Below, piece by piece: positions 45,126 to 54,499 of a DNA stretch of 64,000 nt (its first letter is position 1; every line of letters starts with the position of its first letter). Both the position numbers and the translations under genes were made by a program. Origin of the DNA: Neotamlana laminarinivorans (GTDB lineage Bacteria > Bacteroidota > Bacteroidia > Flavobacteriales > Flavobacteriaceae); assembly GCF_020523925.1 (NCBI RefSeq), contig NZ_JAJAPW010000002.1, positions 310,001 to 374,000 on the forward strand. The letters are read 5' to 3'. The notes beneath the pieces were generated by a model, which was not told the origin of the DNA, ran no database searches, and saw nothing but the letters and a program-made list of their open reading frames with translations.

Positions 45126-45983
45126 ATGAAATTATACCCAATAAACGCTGGTAATTTTAAGTTAGATGGTGGCGCTATGTTTGGCGTTGTGCCAAAATCT
45201 TTATGGCAGCGTACCAATCCTGCAGATGCTAACAATATGATTGATTTAACAGCTCGCTGTTTATTAATTGAAGATGAAAATCGATTAATTTTAATTGATA
45301 ATGGTATGGGTGATAAGCAATCCGAAAAATTTTTTAGTTACTACTACCAATGGGGCGACTTTAATTTAGATAGTTCTTTAAAAAAATATGGTTTTCATCG
45401 TGATGACATTACTGATGTTTTTTTAACACATTTACATTTCGACCATTGTGGAGGTAGCATAAAATGGAACAAAAATAAAACCGGATACGAAACGGCTTTT
45501 AAAAATGCCCATTTTTGGAGCAACCAAAACCATTGGCAATGGGCAACACAACCAAATGCACGCGAAAAAGCATCATTTTTAAAAGAAAATATTTTACCTA
45601 TAGAAGAAAGTGGTCAATTAAAATTTACAAACATTCCAGAAAGCGACTTACTTAAAAAATCGCAGCTAGGTTTCAATATTTTTTTTGCCAATGGCCATAC
45701 CGATAAACAAATGATTCCGCTAATAAATTATAAAGGCAAAACCATAGCTTTTATGGCCGATTTATTGCCAACTGTTGGGCATTTACCATTACCCTACGTT
45801 ATGGGTTACGATACCAGACCACTTTTAACGCTCACAGAAAAAGAAAAATTTTTAAATATAGCCGCAGATAATAATTATTATCTATTTTTAGAACACGACG
45901 CGCATAACGAAATAATTACAGTAAAACACACCGAAAAAGGAGTTAGGCTTAACGAAACGTTTGTAACTACAGATATATTTTAA
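45126..45983 (+). CDS. MBL-fold metallo-hydrolase
   Basis: The 285-aa protein has the metal motif HxHxDH at 102-107 (THLHFDHCGG), further ligands in the NGHTDKQ segment near 205 and the FLEHDAHNE end. It resembles the lactonase/glyoxalase-like branch with an N-terminal GGAMFGVVPK motif, often N-acyl homoserine lactonase-like, though substrate is unassigned. No signal peptide is present. It lies 31 nt before the S8 peptidase gene. Confidence 0.88.
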   Translation: MKLYPINAGNFKLDGGAMFGVVPKSLWQRTNPADANNMIDLTARCLLIEDENRLILIDNGMGDKQSEKFFSYYYQWGDFNLDSSLKKYGFHRDDITDVFLTHLHFDHCGGSIKWNKNKTGYETAFKNAHFWSNQNHWQWATQPNAREKASFLKENILPIEESGQLKFTNIPESDLLKKSQLGFNIFFANGHTDKQMIPLINYKGKTIAFMADLLPTVGHLPLPYVMGYDTRPLLTLTEKEKFLNIAADNNYYLFLEHDAHNEIITVKHTEKGVRLNETFVTTDIF

Positions 45984-46014
45984 TTAAATTTCAAAATAAA
46001 CTCAAAATAAACAA

Positions 46015-47631
46015 ATGAAAATTATTAAACCCTTATTCACTTCTGCCATATTTTCGGCAGTATTATTTGGCTGCGGTACCGGAGCTAACATAATTTCTAC
46101 ACCACCAGAAAATATTGATACTTCACCTTTAAAAGTTTCAGAACTAACAGAAGCCGAAAAGCATAATTGGGGCCATTTAGACATGATTGCCGATACTATT
46201 CCTGGTATGAGTGTTGATAAAGCTTACGCTGAAATTATCAAAAACAAAAAAGGAAAAAAAATTATTGTAGCTGTTATTGATTCTGGAATCGATATTGACC
46301 ATGAAGATTTAAATGATGTTATATGGACCAATGAAGATGAAATACCAAACAACGGAAAAGATGACGATAATAACGGTTATGTTGATGATATTCATGGCTG
46401 GAATTTTTTAGGTGAAGGCTATAACGAACAACTAGAATTTGTTCGAATTTTAGCAAAAGGAGATACCAGTAACCCAGATTATGCTGCTGCCCAAGCCGAA
46501 TACGATTCGCAATACCAAACTTGGTTGGGTAGAAAAACACAATACGACCAAATTTACCAACAAATATTGGCTGCAGACCAAATTTTAGCAAAAGCTACAG
46601 GTAAAGAAAAATACACTAAAGAAGATGTTAATGCTATTGAAAGTGAAGACGAAAGCGTACTTCAAGCAAAACAAATGGCGCAATACATGTTTAGTAATGG
46701 TATGGAATCTATGGATGAAGCCAAAGAAGAAATTAATTCTGGTTTAGAACAAATTAACGAGCGTTTAAACTATAACCTTAATAAAACGTTTGAAGGTCGT
46801 GTAACTGGAGATAACCCAGACGATTTATCTACCAAATTCTACGGTGATGGAAATGTAAAACCAACTGTAAAAACAGAAAGTCATGGTACACACGTAGCCG
46901 GAATTATTGCTGCAGAACGCAATAATGGCTTAGGTGCAAATGGTGTAGCTAACAATGTAGAAATTATGAGTATTAGAACCGTGCCTAACGGAGACGAATA
47001 CGACAAAGATGTAGCACTTGCAATTCGTTATGCTGTAGATAATGGTGCTTCTGTAATTAATGGAAGTTTTGGTAAAAGTTTTTCAACGCATAGCGATTGG
47101 GTTCGCGATGCCATTGCTTACGCAAGTGAAAAAGATGTAGTTTTTGTTCATGCAGCAGGTAACGATAGTAAAGATGTAGACACAGAACCTAATTTTCCAG
47201 ACGATAATATAGATGGAAAAGAAATATCAAATACCTACATACGTGTTGGTGCATTAGCCCCAAAATATGGTTCTGGCATGGTGGCTGGTTTTTCTAACTA
47301 TGGGAAACAAAATGTTGATGTTTTTGCTCCAGGAGCAAGCGTTTATTCTACAACGCCAGAAAACGAATACGATACTAAAGGCGGTACATCTATGGCTGCT
47401 CCTGCTGTTGCTGGTGTTGCTGCTTTAATTCGCTCGTATTATCCCGCTCTAAAAGCTTCACAAGTAAAACAAATTATAATGGATTCTGGCTTAGCATTAA
47501 AAACTAAAGTTATTGTTGGTGGCGATACTAGCGATATCCGTTCGTTTTCAGAATTATCAAAATCAGGAAAAATTGTAAATGCTTACAATGCCTTAATTAT
47601 GGCTTCAAAAATAGCCACTCAATCAAATTAA
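46015..47631 (+). CDS. Subtilisin-like serine peptidase (S8), lipoprotein
   Basis: The 538-aa protein has a lipobox at Cys20 (VLFGCGTG). The catalytic triad is Asp89 (VIDSGIDIDHED), His290 (SHGTHVAGI) and Ser459 (GGTSMAAPAVAG). The Asp-to-His distance of about 200 residues is far longer than usual. It contains an insertion of roughly 150 residues rich in Gln, Ala, Glu and Tyr that is probably helical. No T9SS tail is seen. It may be co-transcribed with the MBL gene and the M1 peptidase 10 nt later. Confidence 0.94.
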   Translation: MKIIKPLFTSAIFSAVLFGCGTGANIISTPPENIDTSPLKVSELTEAEKHNWGHLDMIADTIPGMSVDKAYAEIIKNKKGKKIIVAVIDSGIDIDHEDLNDVIWTNEDEIPNNGKDDDNNGYVDDIHGWNFLGEGYNEQLEFVRILAKGDTSNPDYAAAQAEYDSQYQTWLGRKTQYDQIYQQILAADQILAKATGKEKYTKEDVNAIESEDESVLQAKQMAQYMFSNGMESMDEAKEEINSGLEQINERLNYNLNKTFEGRVTGDNPDDLSTKFYGDGNVKPTVKTESHGTHVAGIIAAERNNGLGANGVANNVEIMSIRTVPNGDEYDKDVALAIRYAVDNGASVINGSFGKSFSTHSDWVRDAIAYASEKDVVFVHAAGNDSKDVDTEPNFPDDNIDGKEISNTYIRVGALAPKYGSGMVAGFSNYGKQNVDVFAPGASVYSTTPENEYDTKGGTSMAAPAVAGVAALIRSYYPALKASQVKQIIMDSGLALKTKVIVGGDTSDIRSFSELSKSGKIVNAYNALIMASKIATQSN

Positions 47632-47641
47632 TCAATTATAT

Positions 47642-49462
47642 ATGAAACGATCTTTTGTTTTTTTATTAAGTCTTTCTTTTTTATTATCGTGCAGTACAAC
47701 AAAAGGTGCGGCTCCAACGGTTTCATCACCTCCAAATACAGCTTTGGCTACCAATACTTCAAGTGAAACTACTGGATATTGGCAACAGCATGTAGATTAT
47801 AAAATGGAGATTGATATGGATGTAAACTCCTATCAATACCAAGGAAAACAACAATTAGTTTACACCAATAATTCACCCGATGTTTTAAATAAAGTATTCT
47901 ATCATTTATACTTTAATGCTTTTCAACCTGGTAGCGAAATGGATGTACGCTCGCGTACAATTGCAGATCCAGATCGTCGTGTTGAAGATAGAATTAGCAA
48001 ACTTAAACCTAACGAAATTGGTTATATAAACGTTAATTCTTTAAAACAAAACGGAACCATTTTAAAATACGAAACTGTGGGTACTGTTTTAGAAGTTGAA
48101 TTAGCAAAACCTATTCAACCAGGTGAAAAAGTAACCTTCGATATGGTTTTTGATGCGCAAGTGCCCGTACAAATTCGTCGTTCTGGTAGAAATAACAAAG
48201 AAGGTGTTGCACTTTCAATGACGCAGTGGTACCCAAAATTAGCAGAATACGATTTTGAAGGTTGGCATGCAGACCCATATATTGGTCGTGAGTTTCATGG
48301 TGTTTGGGGTAATTTTGATGTAAAACTAACAATAAATAAAAATTATGTTGTTGGTGGTACAGGTTATTTACAAGGAGAGCCAACTGTAAAAGGCAATAAA
48401 AAAACCATGCATTTTAAAGCTCCAAACGTACACGATTTTACTTGGGCTGCCGATCCGGAATATATTCACGATACACTACAAATAGAAAATGGCCCATTAC
48501 TTAATTTTTACTATAAAAAAACACTACCAAAAGAAAATATAAAATTCTGGAAAGAATTTCAACCTAAAGCAGCGGCGTTAATTCAGTATTATTCAGAGCA
48601 TGTTGGTAAATATCCTTACGAACAATACTCTGTAATTCAAGGTGGCGATGGCGGTATGGAATATGCTATGTGTACTTTAATTACTGGTAAACGAAGTTTT
48701 GGCAGTTTAGTTGGTGTTACAGCTCACGAAATGGCACATACTTGGTTTCAATTTTTACTAGCAAGCAACGAGGCAAAACATGAGTGGATGGACGAAGGAT
48801 TTACAAGTTACATTAGCGATTTAGCAATGAACGAAGTTATGGAAACTAATAAAGAAAACCCTACTGCTGGAGCTTACAGAAACTACCTGTATTTAGCTAA
48901 ATCTGGTAAAGAGCAACCGTTAACTACACATGCCGATAGATATGCTTACAATCAAGCTTATAGCATTTCGGCTTACAGTAAAGGTGAAGTGTTTTTAGCT
49001 CAATTAGGTTATGTAATTGGAGAAGAAAACTTAAAGAAAACCATAAAAAAATATTTTACCGATTTTTCTTTTAAACACCCAAAACCATTAGATATTGTTA
49101 GAACTGCCGAAAGAGTTTCTGGTTTAGAACTCGATTGGTATTTAATAGATTTTGGCCAAACAACAAACACTATAGATTATGGTATTACATCTGTTGAAGA
49201 TAAAACCATAACTTTAGAGCGCATTGGTTTAATGCCAATGCCTATAGATTTAACAGTAACGTACACCGATGGTACAACACAAAATTATTATATACCATTA
49301 CAAATGATGCGTGGTGAAAAACCAACCACTGCAACCCTTATAAAAGATTGGGCATGGGCATATCCTACCTATACATTTAACGCAGAAAAATCTGTAAAAA
49401 GTGTACAAATAGACCCAAGTGGTTTAATGGCAGATATTAACCCAGATAATAATAAAAAATAG
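47642..49462 (+). CDS. M1 family metallopeptidase, lipoprotein
   Basis: This zinc aminopeptidase has 606 aa. It has a lipobox at Cys17 (FLLSCSTT), an N-terminal beta domain (about 45-280) with the GGMEYAM substrate motif, and HEMAH at 362-366 with the third ligand Glu385 (MDEGFTSY), giving HExxH-x18-E. A short C-terminal beta domain ends the protein. It follows the S8 peptidase gene by 10 nt, so the two proteases are probably co-expressed. Confidence 0.94.
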   Translation: MKRSFVFLLSLSFLLSCSTTKGAAPTVSSPPNTALATNTSSETTGYWQQHVDYKMEIDMDVNSYQYQGKQQLVYTNNSPDVLNKVFYHLYFNAFQPGSEMDVRSRTIADPDRRVEDRISKLKPNEIGYINVNSLKQNGTILKYETVGTVLEVELAKPIQPGEKVTFDMVFDAQVPVQIRRSGRNNKEGVALSMTQWYPKLAEYDFEGWHADPYIGREFHGVWGNFDVKLTINKNYVVGGTGYLQGEPTVKGNKKTMHFKAPNVHDFTWAADPEYIHDTLQIENGPLLNFYYKKTLPKENIKFWKEFQPKAAALIQYYSEHVGKYPYEQYSVIQGGDGGMEYAMCTLITGKRSFGSLVGVTAHEMAHTWFQFLLASNEAKHEWMDEGFTSYISDLAMNEVMETNKENPTAGAYRNYLYLAKSGKEQPLTTHADRYAYNQAYSISAYSKGEVFLAQLGYVIGEENLKKTIKKYFTDFSFKHPKPLDIVRTAERVSGLELDWYLIDFGQTTNTIDYGITSVEDKTITLERIGLMPMPIDLTVTYTDGTTQNYYIPLQMMRGEKPTTATLIKDWAWAYPTYTFNAEKSVKSVQIDPSGLMADINPDNNKK

Positions 49463-49484
49463 ATTTAATTTTTATATTAATTTT

Positions 49485-49520
49485 AAAAACCTTCTGTTAA
49501 AACAGAAGGTTTTTAATTTT
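49485..49520 (+). terminator. Intrinsic terminator after the M1 peptidase
   Basis: AAAAACCTTCTGTT (49485-49498) pairs with AACAGAAGGTTTTT (49501-49514), leading into a T-rich tail. Confidence 0.88.
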
Positions 49521-49531
49521 TATATTTTACA

Positions 49532-49539
49532 TACCTTTG
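49532..49539 (+). promoter_or_regulatory. -7 promoter box of rnpA
   Basis: TACCTTTG matches TAnnTTTG and lies 19 nt before the TTG start of rnpA. Confidence 0.55.
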
Positions 49540-49558
49540 GCAAATAAAAGCACAATAA

Positions 49559-49933
49559 TTGCGTCTTACCTACCCTAAAAACGAAAAATTAAAAAGCAAA
49601 ACGCTTATAGACGAACTATTTAACAGTGGTAAATCGGTTTCGTCCTACCCCTTGCGTTTAGTATATTTACCAACAACATTTAAAGAAAATATACAAGCTA
49701 AAACAGGTGTTTCGGTAAGTAAGCGTAATTTTAAAACTGCGGTAGCTAGAAATCGTATAAAACGTTTAATGCGTGAAGCTTATAGGTTAAATAAACCCGA
49801 TATATTTAACAATTTATCAACGCCACATGCGTTTATGATTTTGTACATTGGTAAAGAAATACCAAACTTTAACCTTGTAAATACTAAAATGAAGCAACTT
49901 TTCGAGAAATTTTCGAATAAAAGCCAAGCCTAA
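49559..49933 (+). CDS. rnpA: Ribonuclease P protein component
   Basis: RnpA is the protein cofactor of RNase P, which matures tRNA 5' ends. The 124-aa protein has the RNR motif as VARNRIKRLMREAYR. It carries the conserved N-terminal LIDELFNSGKSVSSYPLRLVY and SKRNFKTAV. A TTG start is used. rpmH is not adjacent; in many bacteria it precedes rnpA. The S41 peptidase gene follows at 13 nt, an arrangement common in Bacteroidota. Confidence 0.95.
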   Translation: MRLTYPKNEKLKSKTLIDELFNSGKSVSSYPLRLVYLPTTFKENIQAKTGVSVSKRNFKTAVARNRIKRLMREAYRLNKPDIFNNLSTPHAFMILYIGKEIPNFNLVNTKMKQLFEKFSNKSQA

Positions 49934-49946
49934 TAAAAATTCGTTC

Positions 49947-51581
49947 ATGAAAAAATTATTAAAAAGAAAAGTAATTATCCCCGTTTTACTTTGTGCTGTG
50001 TTTTTAACAACATCGGCATTTAAAAACGATTTTTTTGAAATTGCAAAGCAAATTGAAATATTTACCACCTTGTTTAAAGAAATTAACATGAATTATGTTG
50101 ATGATACTAATCCTGGTGAACTCATGGATACTGCTATAAAAAGCATGCTTGCCGATTTAGACCCATACACCAATTTCATGAACGAACAAGATGTTGAAGC
50201 CGCAAGAATAAACAATACCGGCGATTATACAGGTATTGGTGCCAAAGTTAAAACCTTAAAAGACAAACTTGTTATAATTGAGCCTTACAAAGATTATCCT
50301 GCCGATAAAGCTGGACTTAAAGCAGGTGACGAAATTATTAAAGTTGGCAACACTTCTATTTTAGATTATAAAGACGATGCGGGTAACTTATTAAAAGGTA
50401 CTGCCGGATCGCAAGTTGAAGTAACTTTTAATAGACAAGGCAAAACACAAACTACAACCATTAAACGCGCGGAGGTAGAAATTAAAGCTGTCCCGCATTT
50501 TTCCATGGTTAACGACAAAACCGGTTACATAGTTTTAAGTGCATTTAGTCGTAAAGCACATGCAGAAACTAATTATGCATTACGCGATTTAAAAGCGCAA
50601 GGCGCAAAGCGTATTATTTTGGATTTACGCGGTAATCCTGGTGGATTGGTTAACGAAGCTATTAACATTGTAAATCTTTTTGTACCCAAAGGTCAATTAG
50701 TAGTAACTACAAAATCTAAAGTAGAAAAATACAATAAAACATACTACACACAAAACGATCCTATAGATACCGAAATTCCATTAGTAATTTTAATTGATGG
50801 TAAAAGTGCCTCAGCTAGCGAAATTGTTTCTGGTGCACTTCAAGATTTAGATCGTGCAGTAATAGTAGGCTCAAGAAGCTTTGGTAAAGGCTTAGTGCAG
50901 CGCCCAAAAGAACTCACTTATGGTACACAAGTAAAAATTACCATTTCGCGTTATTACACACCATCTGGTCGATGTATTCAAGCTTTAGATTATTGGCACC
51001 GTAATGAAAACGGAGAGGCTGTTCGTGTAAAACAAGAAAATTACAACGAATTTAAAACTAAAAACGGACGTAAAGTTTTTGATGGTGGTGGTGTTTTCCC
51101 AGATGTTTTAATAGGAAGTTATAAAACCTCACCCATAACATCTGCAATTGTTAATAACGATTTAGTTTTTAATTACGCTACAAATTACCATTACAAACAT
51201 AAAATTAAAGACATTAACAATTTAAAATTAAACGATAACGATTTTAAAGACTTTAAAAATTATTTAAAAACTAACAATTTTACTTTTGAAACCGATACCG
51301 AAAAAGCGCTTAAAAAAGCATTTGAAGTCGCAAAAAAAGAAGAATTAAACGATAATATACAAACCGATTATAATACCTTAATCTCAAATTTAAACAAATC
51401 TAAATCTACGGTAATCGATGAAAACAAAAACTATTTATTAAATAAAATTACCGAAGAAATTGTAAAACAATATGCTTATCGCGAAGGCTTATACGAATAT
51501 TATAAAATTCACGATAACGAAATTAAAAAAGCAACAGAAATACTTGGCAACCTAAGTACCTATTCTGGATATTTAAATTAA
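49947..51581 (+). CDS. S41 family C-terminal processing peptidase
   Basis: The 544-aa periplasmic protease has a signal or anchor helix (about 8-25), a PDZ domain at about 90-170 (ADKAGLKAGDEIIKVG) and the S41 core with Ser in DGKSASASEIVSGAL and Lys in SFGKGLVQ, the Ser-Lys dyad. A C-terminal helical extension of about 140 residues follows. CtpA-type enzymes process or degrade envelope proteins. It follows rnpA closely. Confidence 0.94.
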   Translation: MKKLLKRKVIIPVLLCAVFLTTSAFKNDFFEIAKQIEIFTTLFKEINMNYVDDTNPGELMDTAIKSMLADLDPYTNFMNEQDVEAARINNTGDYTGIGAKVKTLKDKLVIIEPYKDYPADKAGLKAGDEIIKVGNTSILDYKDDAGNLLKGTAGSQVEVTFNRQGKTQTTTIKRAEVEIKAVPHFSMVNDKTGYIVLSAFSRKAHAETNYALRDLKAQGAKRIILDLRGNPGGLVNEAINIVNLFVPKGQLVVTTKSKVEKYNKTYYTQNDPIDTEIPLVILIDGKSASASEIVSGALQDLDRAVIVGSRSFGKGLVQRPKELTYGTQVKITISRYYTPSGRCIQALDYWHRNENGEAVRVKQENYNEFKTKNGRKVFDGGGVFPDVLIGSYKTSPITSAIVNNDLVFNYATNYHYKHKIKDINNLKLNDNDFKDFKNYLKTNNFTFETDTEKALKKAFEVAKKEELNDNIQTDYNTLISNLNKSKSTVIDENKNYLLNKITEEIVKQYAYREGLYEYYKIHDNEIKKATEILGNLSTYSGYLN

Positions 51582-51660
51582 AATACCGTTGAAATATGCT
51601 GTATAACAGGATATAGCTTCGATTTCAATTAAAAATATTATATTTATCACATAGGTTGCT

Positions 51661-52527
51661 ATGAACAAAGTTTTAATAATTATACTTCTCAATTTTATTT
51701 CAATTTTAAGTTTTTCGCAAGAAAATTTAAAACACGAAGTCTATTTTGAAACTGATGAATATAACGTACCAAATACCGAAAAAAACAGGTTGCTTTTATT
51801 TATATCAAACTTAACAGATGTAAATATAGAATCGGTTTCAATTTTTGGTTTCTGTGATGATAGAGGTGCAGACACTTACAACTTAAAATTATCTCAACAG
51901 CGCGCAAACGCTATAAAAACCATTTTTTCTGAAAACGAAATAAGCGAATCTTTAATAACAAATGTTGATGGTAAAGGTGAAATTTTATTAAAAGTAGTTA
52001 AAGAAGAAAACTTACTAAAAATTCGTGGTTTAAACCGTAAAGTTGAAATTATAGTAAAGCCAAAACCAAAAGAACCCGTTGTTGAAATTGCCGATAATAC
52101 TAAAAAATCAATTGAAGCAAAAAAAGAAAAATCGATAATTGATAAAATCAACGAAAGTGAAAAAGGCAATAAAATTGTTTTAGATAACATATTATTTAAA
52201 ACAGGTTATGCTACTGTTACACCAGATTCAAAAAAAATACTTACCGAAATAGCCGAAGCTTTAGTAGCCAGACCAGATATTTACTTTACAATACAAGGTC
52301 ACGTTTGTTGCACACAATATACACGTGATGCTATTGACAGAAAAACCAAAAAACGCAATCTATCTGAAGCACGGGCAAAATATGTTTACGATTATTTTGC
52401 GAAAAAAGGAGTTGAAAAAAAACGAATGAGACATTTAGGAATGCGGCGTAAATTCCCTTTAGGTGGCGATCCTAAATACGATCGTCGTGTAGAAATTGTA
52501 ATCAACTACGTTGATAATGCCAACTAA
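51661..52527 (+). CDS. OmpA-family protein with two tandem OmpA-like domains
   Basis: The 288-aa protein has a signal peptide (about 1-20). A first OmpA-like domain, at about 25-140, has VYFETDEYNVP and the SIFGFCDDRGADTYNLKLSQQRA block. A basic linker (about 140-175) is followed by a second OmpA domain with ILFKTGYATVTPDSKKIL and NLSEARAKYVYDYF. OmpA domains bind peptidoglycan. Two such domains without a beta-barrel suggest a periplasmic cross-linking protein. It ends 5 nt before the next gene. Confidence 0.85.
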   Translation: MNKVLIIILLNFISILSFSQENLKHEVYFETDEYNVPNTEKNRLLLFISNLTDVNIESVSIFGFCDDRGADTYNLKLSQQRANAIKTIFSENEISESLITNVDGKGEILLKVVKEENLLKIRGLNRKVEIIVKPKPKEPVVEIADNTKKSIEAKKEKSIIDKINESEKGNKIVLDNILFKTGYATVTPDSKKILTEIAEALVARPDIYFTIQGHVCCTQYTRDAIDRKTKKRNLSEARAKYVYDYFAKKGVEKKRMRHLGMRRKFPLGGDPKYDRRVEIVINYVDNAN

Positions 52528-52532
52528 ATGTT

Positions 52533-53936
52533 ATGCGCTTCAAAACCTTATATGTATGCATTATTTTAATTGTTTTTCAGTTAAAATTAATAGCGCAAAC
52601 TTATGTTCCAGATAATAATTTTGAACAAGCATTAATTAATTTAGGTTACGATACAGCTCCACTCGATAATTTTGTTCCCACAGCTAATATAAACACCATT
52701 ACAAACTTAGATGTTTCTGAACAAAATATAAGCGATTTAACAGGAATAGAAGATTTTACAAGCCTAATAAGTTTAGACTGCTCACAAAATATATTAACTA
52801 CCTTAAATGTATCTCAAAATAGCTTATTAACAGAGTTATTTATTCACGATAACTTGCTAACAAATATTGATGTTTCAAACCTTACAGCTCTAAAAATTTT
52901 ATGGTGTTACTCAAACAATTTAAACACTTTAAATGTTATTAACAATACAAGTTTAATTTCATTAGTTTGCTGGAACAATAATCTATCCATTTTAAACGTA
53001 ACTAATAATACAGCATTAACCGTATTAGTTTGCGAAGAAAATAATATATCAAACCTAGATATAACTCAAAATACAGCTTTAAATAGATTACAGTGTGGTA
53101 ACAACACATTAAATAATTTAAACCTAAAAGAAAATACAAATTTAACCTATTTGGCTTGTGAAAATAACCAACTAACAACACTCGATATTAGTGAAAATAA
53201 AGCGCTAAAAACAGTAATTTGTAGTAATAATAATTTTAAAACGCTTGATTTTTCTAAGAATTTAAACCTATCTTATTTAGATTGTAATACAAACGAATTA
53301 TGTACCTTAAACGTTAAAAACGGTAATAATTCTGCTATAAATTTTATAGATTTTAGCAATAACAATTTTTTAAATTGTGTAGTTGTAGATAATGAAAATG
53401 CCGATTTTAGTACTTGGCAACCGACTAATTTTAACAATTATACAAATACTGTTGAAACTTGTAATGTTTTTGTTCCGGTAGATGAACTTGATGATTTTAT
53501 AGGAACAACATACACCTTACCAACTTTAACAAACGGTAACTATTTCACCGAATCTGAAGCCAACGGAACACCTTTAAGCGCTGGAAATGTTATTAACCAA
53601 TCGCAATTAATTTACATTTATAATGCAACCGTATGCGATAGTAATGAGTCTAGTTTTTATGTTTTTATAACAGATTCAGATTATTATATTCCAAAATATT
53701 TTACACCTAATAACGATGGTAGCCACGACTTATGGCAGATTATAGATAATACTAATTCTATTAACACAATTAGTATTTACAATAAATACGGAAAACTTAT
53801 AAAATTTTTAGCACAAGGTATTTTAGAATGGGATGGCACTTTTAAAGGTAACCATTTACCAACCGATGATTATTGGTATGTTATAAATTTTAATACTGGT
53901 GAAGTTTTACGTGGCCATTTTACATTAAAACGCTAA
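52533..53936 (+). CDS. T9SS-secreted leucine-rich repeat protein (type B sorting)
   Basis: The 467-aa protein has a signal peptide (about 1-21). About ten short repeats follow in which LxxLxVxxNxxL motifs are built around Asn (LTTLNVSQNSLLTELFI, LNTLNVINNTSLISLVC). At the C terminus is a type B (gliding-motility-associated) sorting domain (YIPKYFTPNNDGSHDLW to GEVLRGHFTLKR). It is expected on the cell surface or in the medium for adhesion or binding. It is convergent with the GNAT gene. Confidence 0.88.
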   Translation: MRFKTLYVCIILIVFQLKLIAQTYVPDNNFEQALINLGYDTAPLDNFVPTANINTITNLDVSEQNISDLTGIEDFTSLISLDCSQNILTTLNVSQNSLLTELFIHDNLLTNIDVSNLTALKILWCYSNNLNTLNVINNTSLISLVCWNNNLSILNVTNNTALTVLVCEENNISNLDITQNTALNRLQCGNNTLNNLNLKENTNLTYLACENNQLTTLDISENKALKTVICSNNNFKTLDFSKNLNLSYLDCNTNELCTLNVKNGNNSAINFIDFSNNNFLNCVVVDNENADFSTWQPTNFNNYTNTVETCNVFVPVDELDDFIGTTYTLPTLTNGNYFTESEANGTPLSAGNVINQSQLIYIYNATVCDSNESSFYVFITDSDYYIPKYFTPNNDGSHDLWQIIDNTNSINTISIYNKYGKLIKFLAQGILEWDGTFKGNHLPTDDYWYVINFNTGEVLRGHFTLKR

Positions 53937-54376
53937 TTTTTAAGCATTGCTATATGCGGTATACCGTCTTCAAGATACTCCTCTCCTATTTCGTTAAATC
54001 CTAAGCTGTTATAAAACTTTTTTAAATAACATTGTGCAGAAATTTTTATTTCTGTTTCGTTAAAATAATTACTAACCGCGGTTATTGAAGCTTTCATTAT
54101 ATCGTAACCGTATTTATGTTTTCGTTCGTTTTTCGCTACTACTACTCTACCAATGCTTGATTTTTCAAAATAATAACCAGGTTTAAAAATACGTGTATAA
54201 GCCACTATTTTTTCATTTTTAAAACCTAAAACATGAATCGCTTTTTGGTCTTTATAATCTATATCTTGATAAACACAATCTTGTTCTACTACAAATACCT
54301 CGCTTCTTAATTGTAATATATTATACAGCTCGTTGGTAGTAAGTTCGTTAAATGTTTTAGTTTGTATGGTTAGCAT
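53933..54376 (-). CDS. GNAT acetyltransferase, ElaA-like
   Basis: The 147-aa protein has the ElaA layout: FNELTTNELYNILQLRSEVFVVEQDCVYQDIDYKD in parts, then the acetyl-CoA site SSIGRVVVAKNERKHKYGYDIM and the final YKK-like FYNSLGF. ElaA-type proteins are GCN5 acetyltransferases of unknown substrate. It overlaps the LRR gene by 4 bp at their 3' ends. Confidence 0.9.
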   Translation of the reverse strand: MLTIQTKTFNELTTNELYNILQLRSEVFVVEQDCVYQDIDYKDQKAIHVLGFKNEKIVAYTRIFKPGYYFEKSSIGRVVVAKNERKHKYGYDIMKASITAVSNYFNETEIKISAQCYLKKFYNSLGFNEIGEEYLEDGIPHIAMLKN

Positions 54377-54410
54377 ATATAAGTTTTACTAATTAATGGT
54401 TGTCACCTTA

Positions 54411-54459
54411 AGCGTAGTCGAAAGTTTTTAAAAAATAAGAATAAGGTTTCGACTACGCT
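54411..54459. repeat. Palindromic intergenic repeat (TTTCGACTACGCT arms)
   Basis: AGCGTAGTCGAAA (54411-54423) and TTTCGACTACGCT (54447-54459) are 13-bp perfect inverted arms around a 23-nt AT-rich loop, lying in the 123-bp gap between two minus-strand genes. The core is shared with the single unit at 12529-12553 in slightly altered form. It looks like a REP-like element pair, and no transposase is nearby. Confidence 0.7.
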
Positions 54460-54499
54460 CAACCAGACATTAAAAGTAATATTCTATCATATTAAAAAA

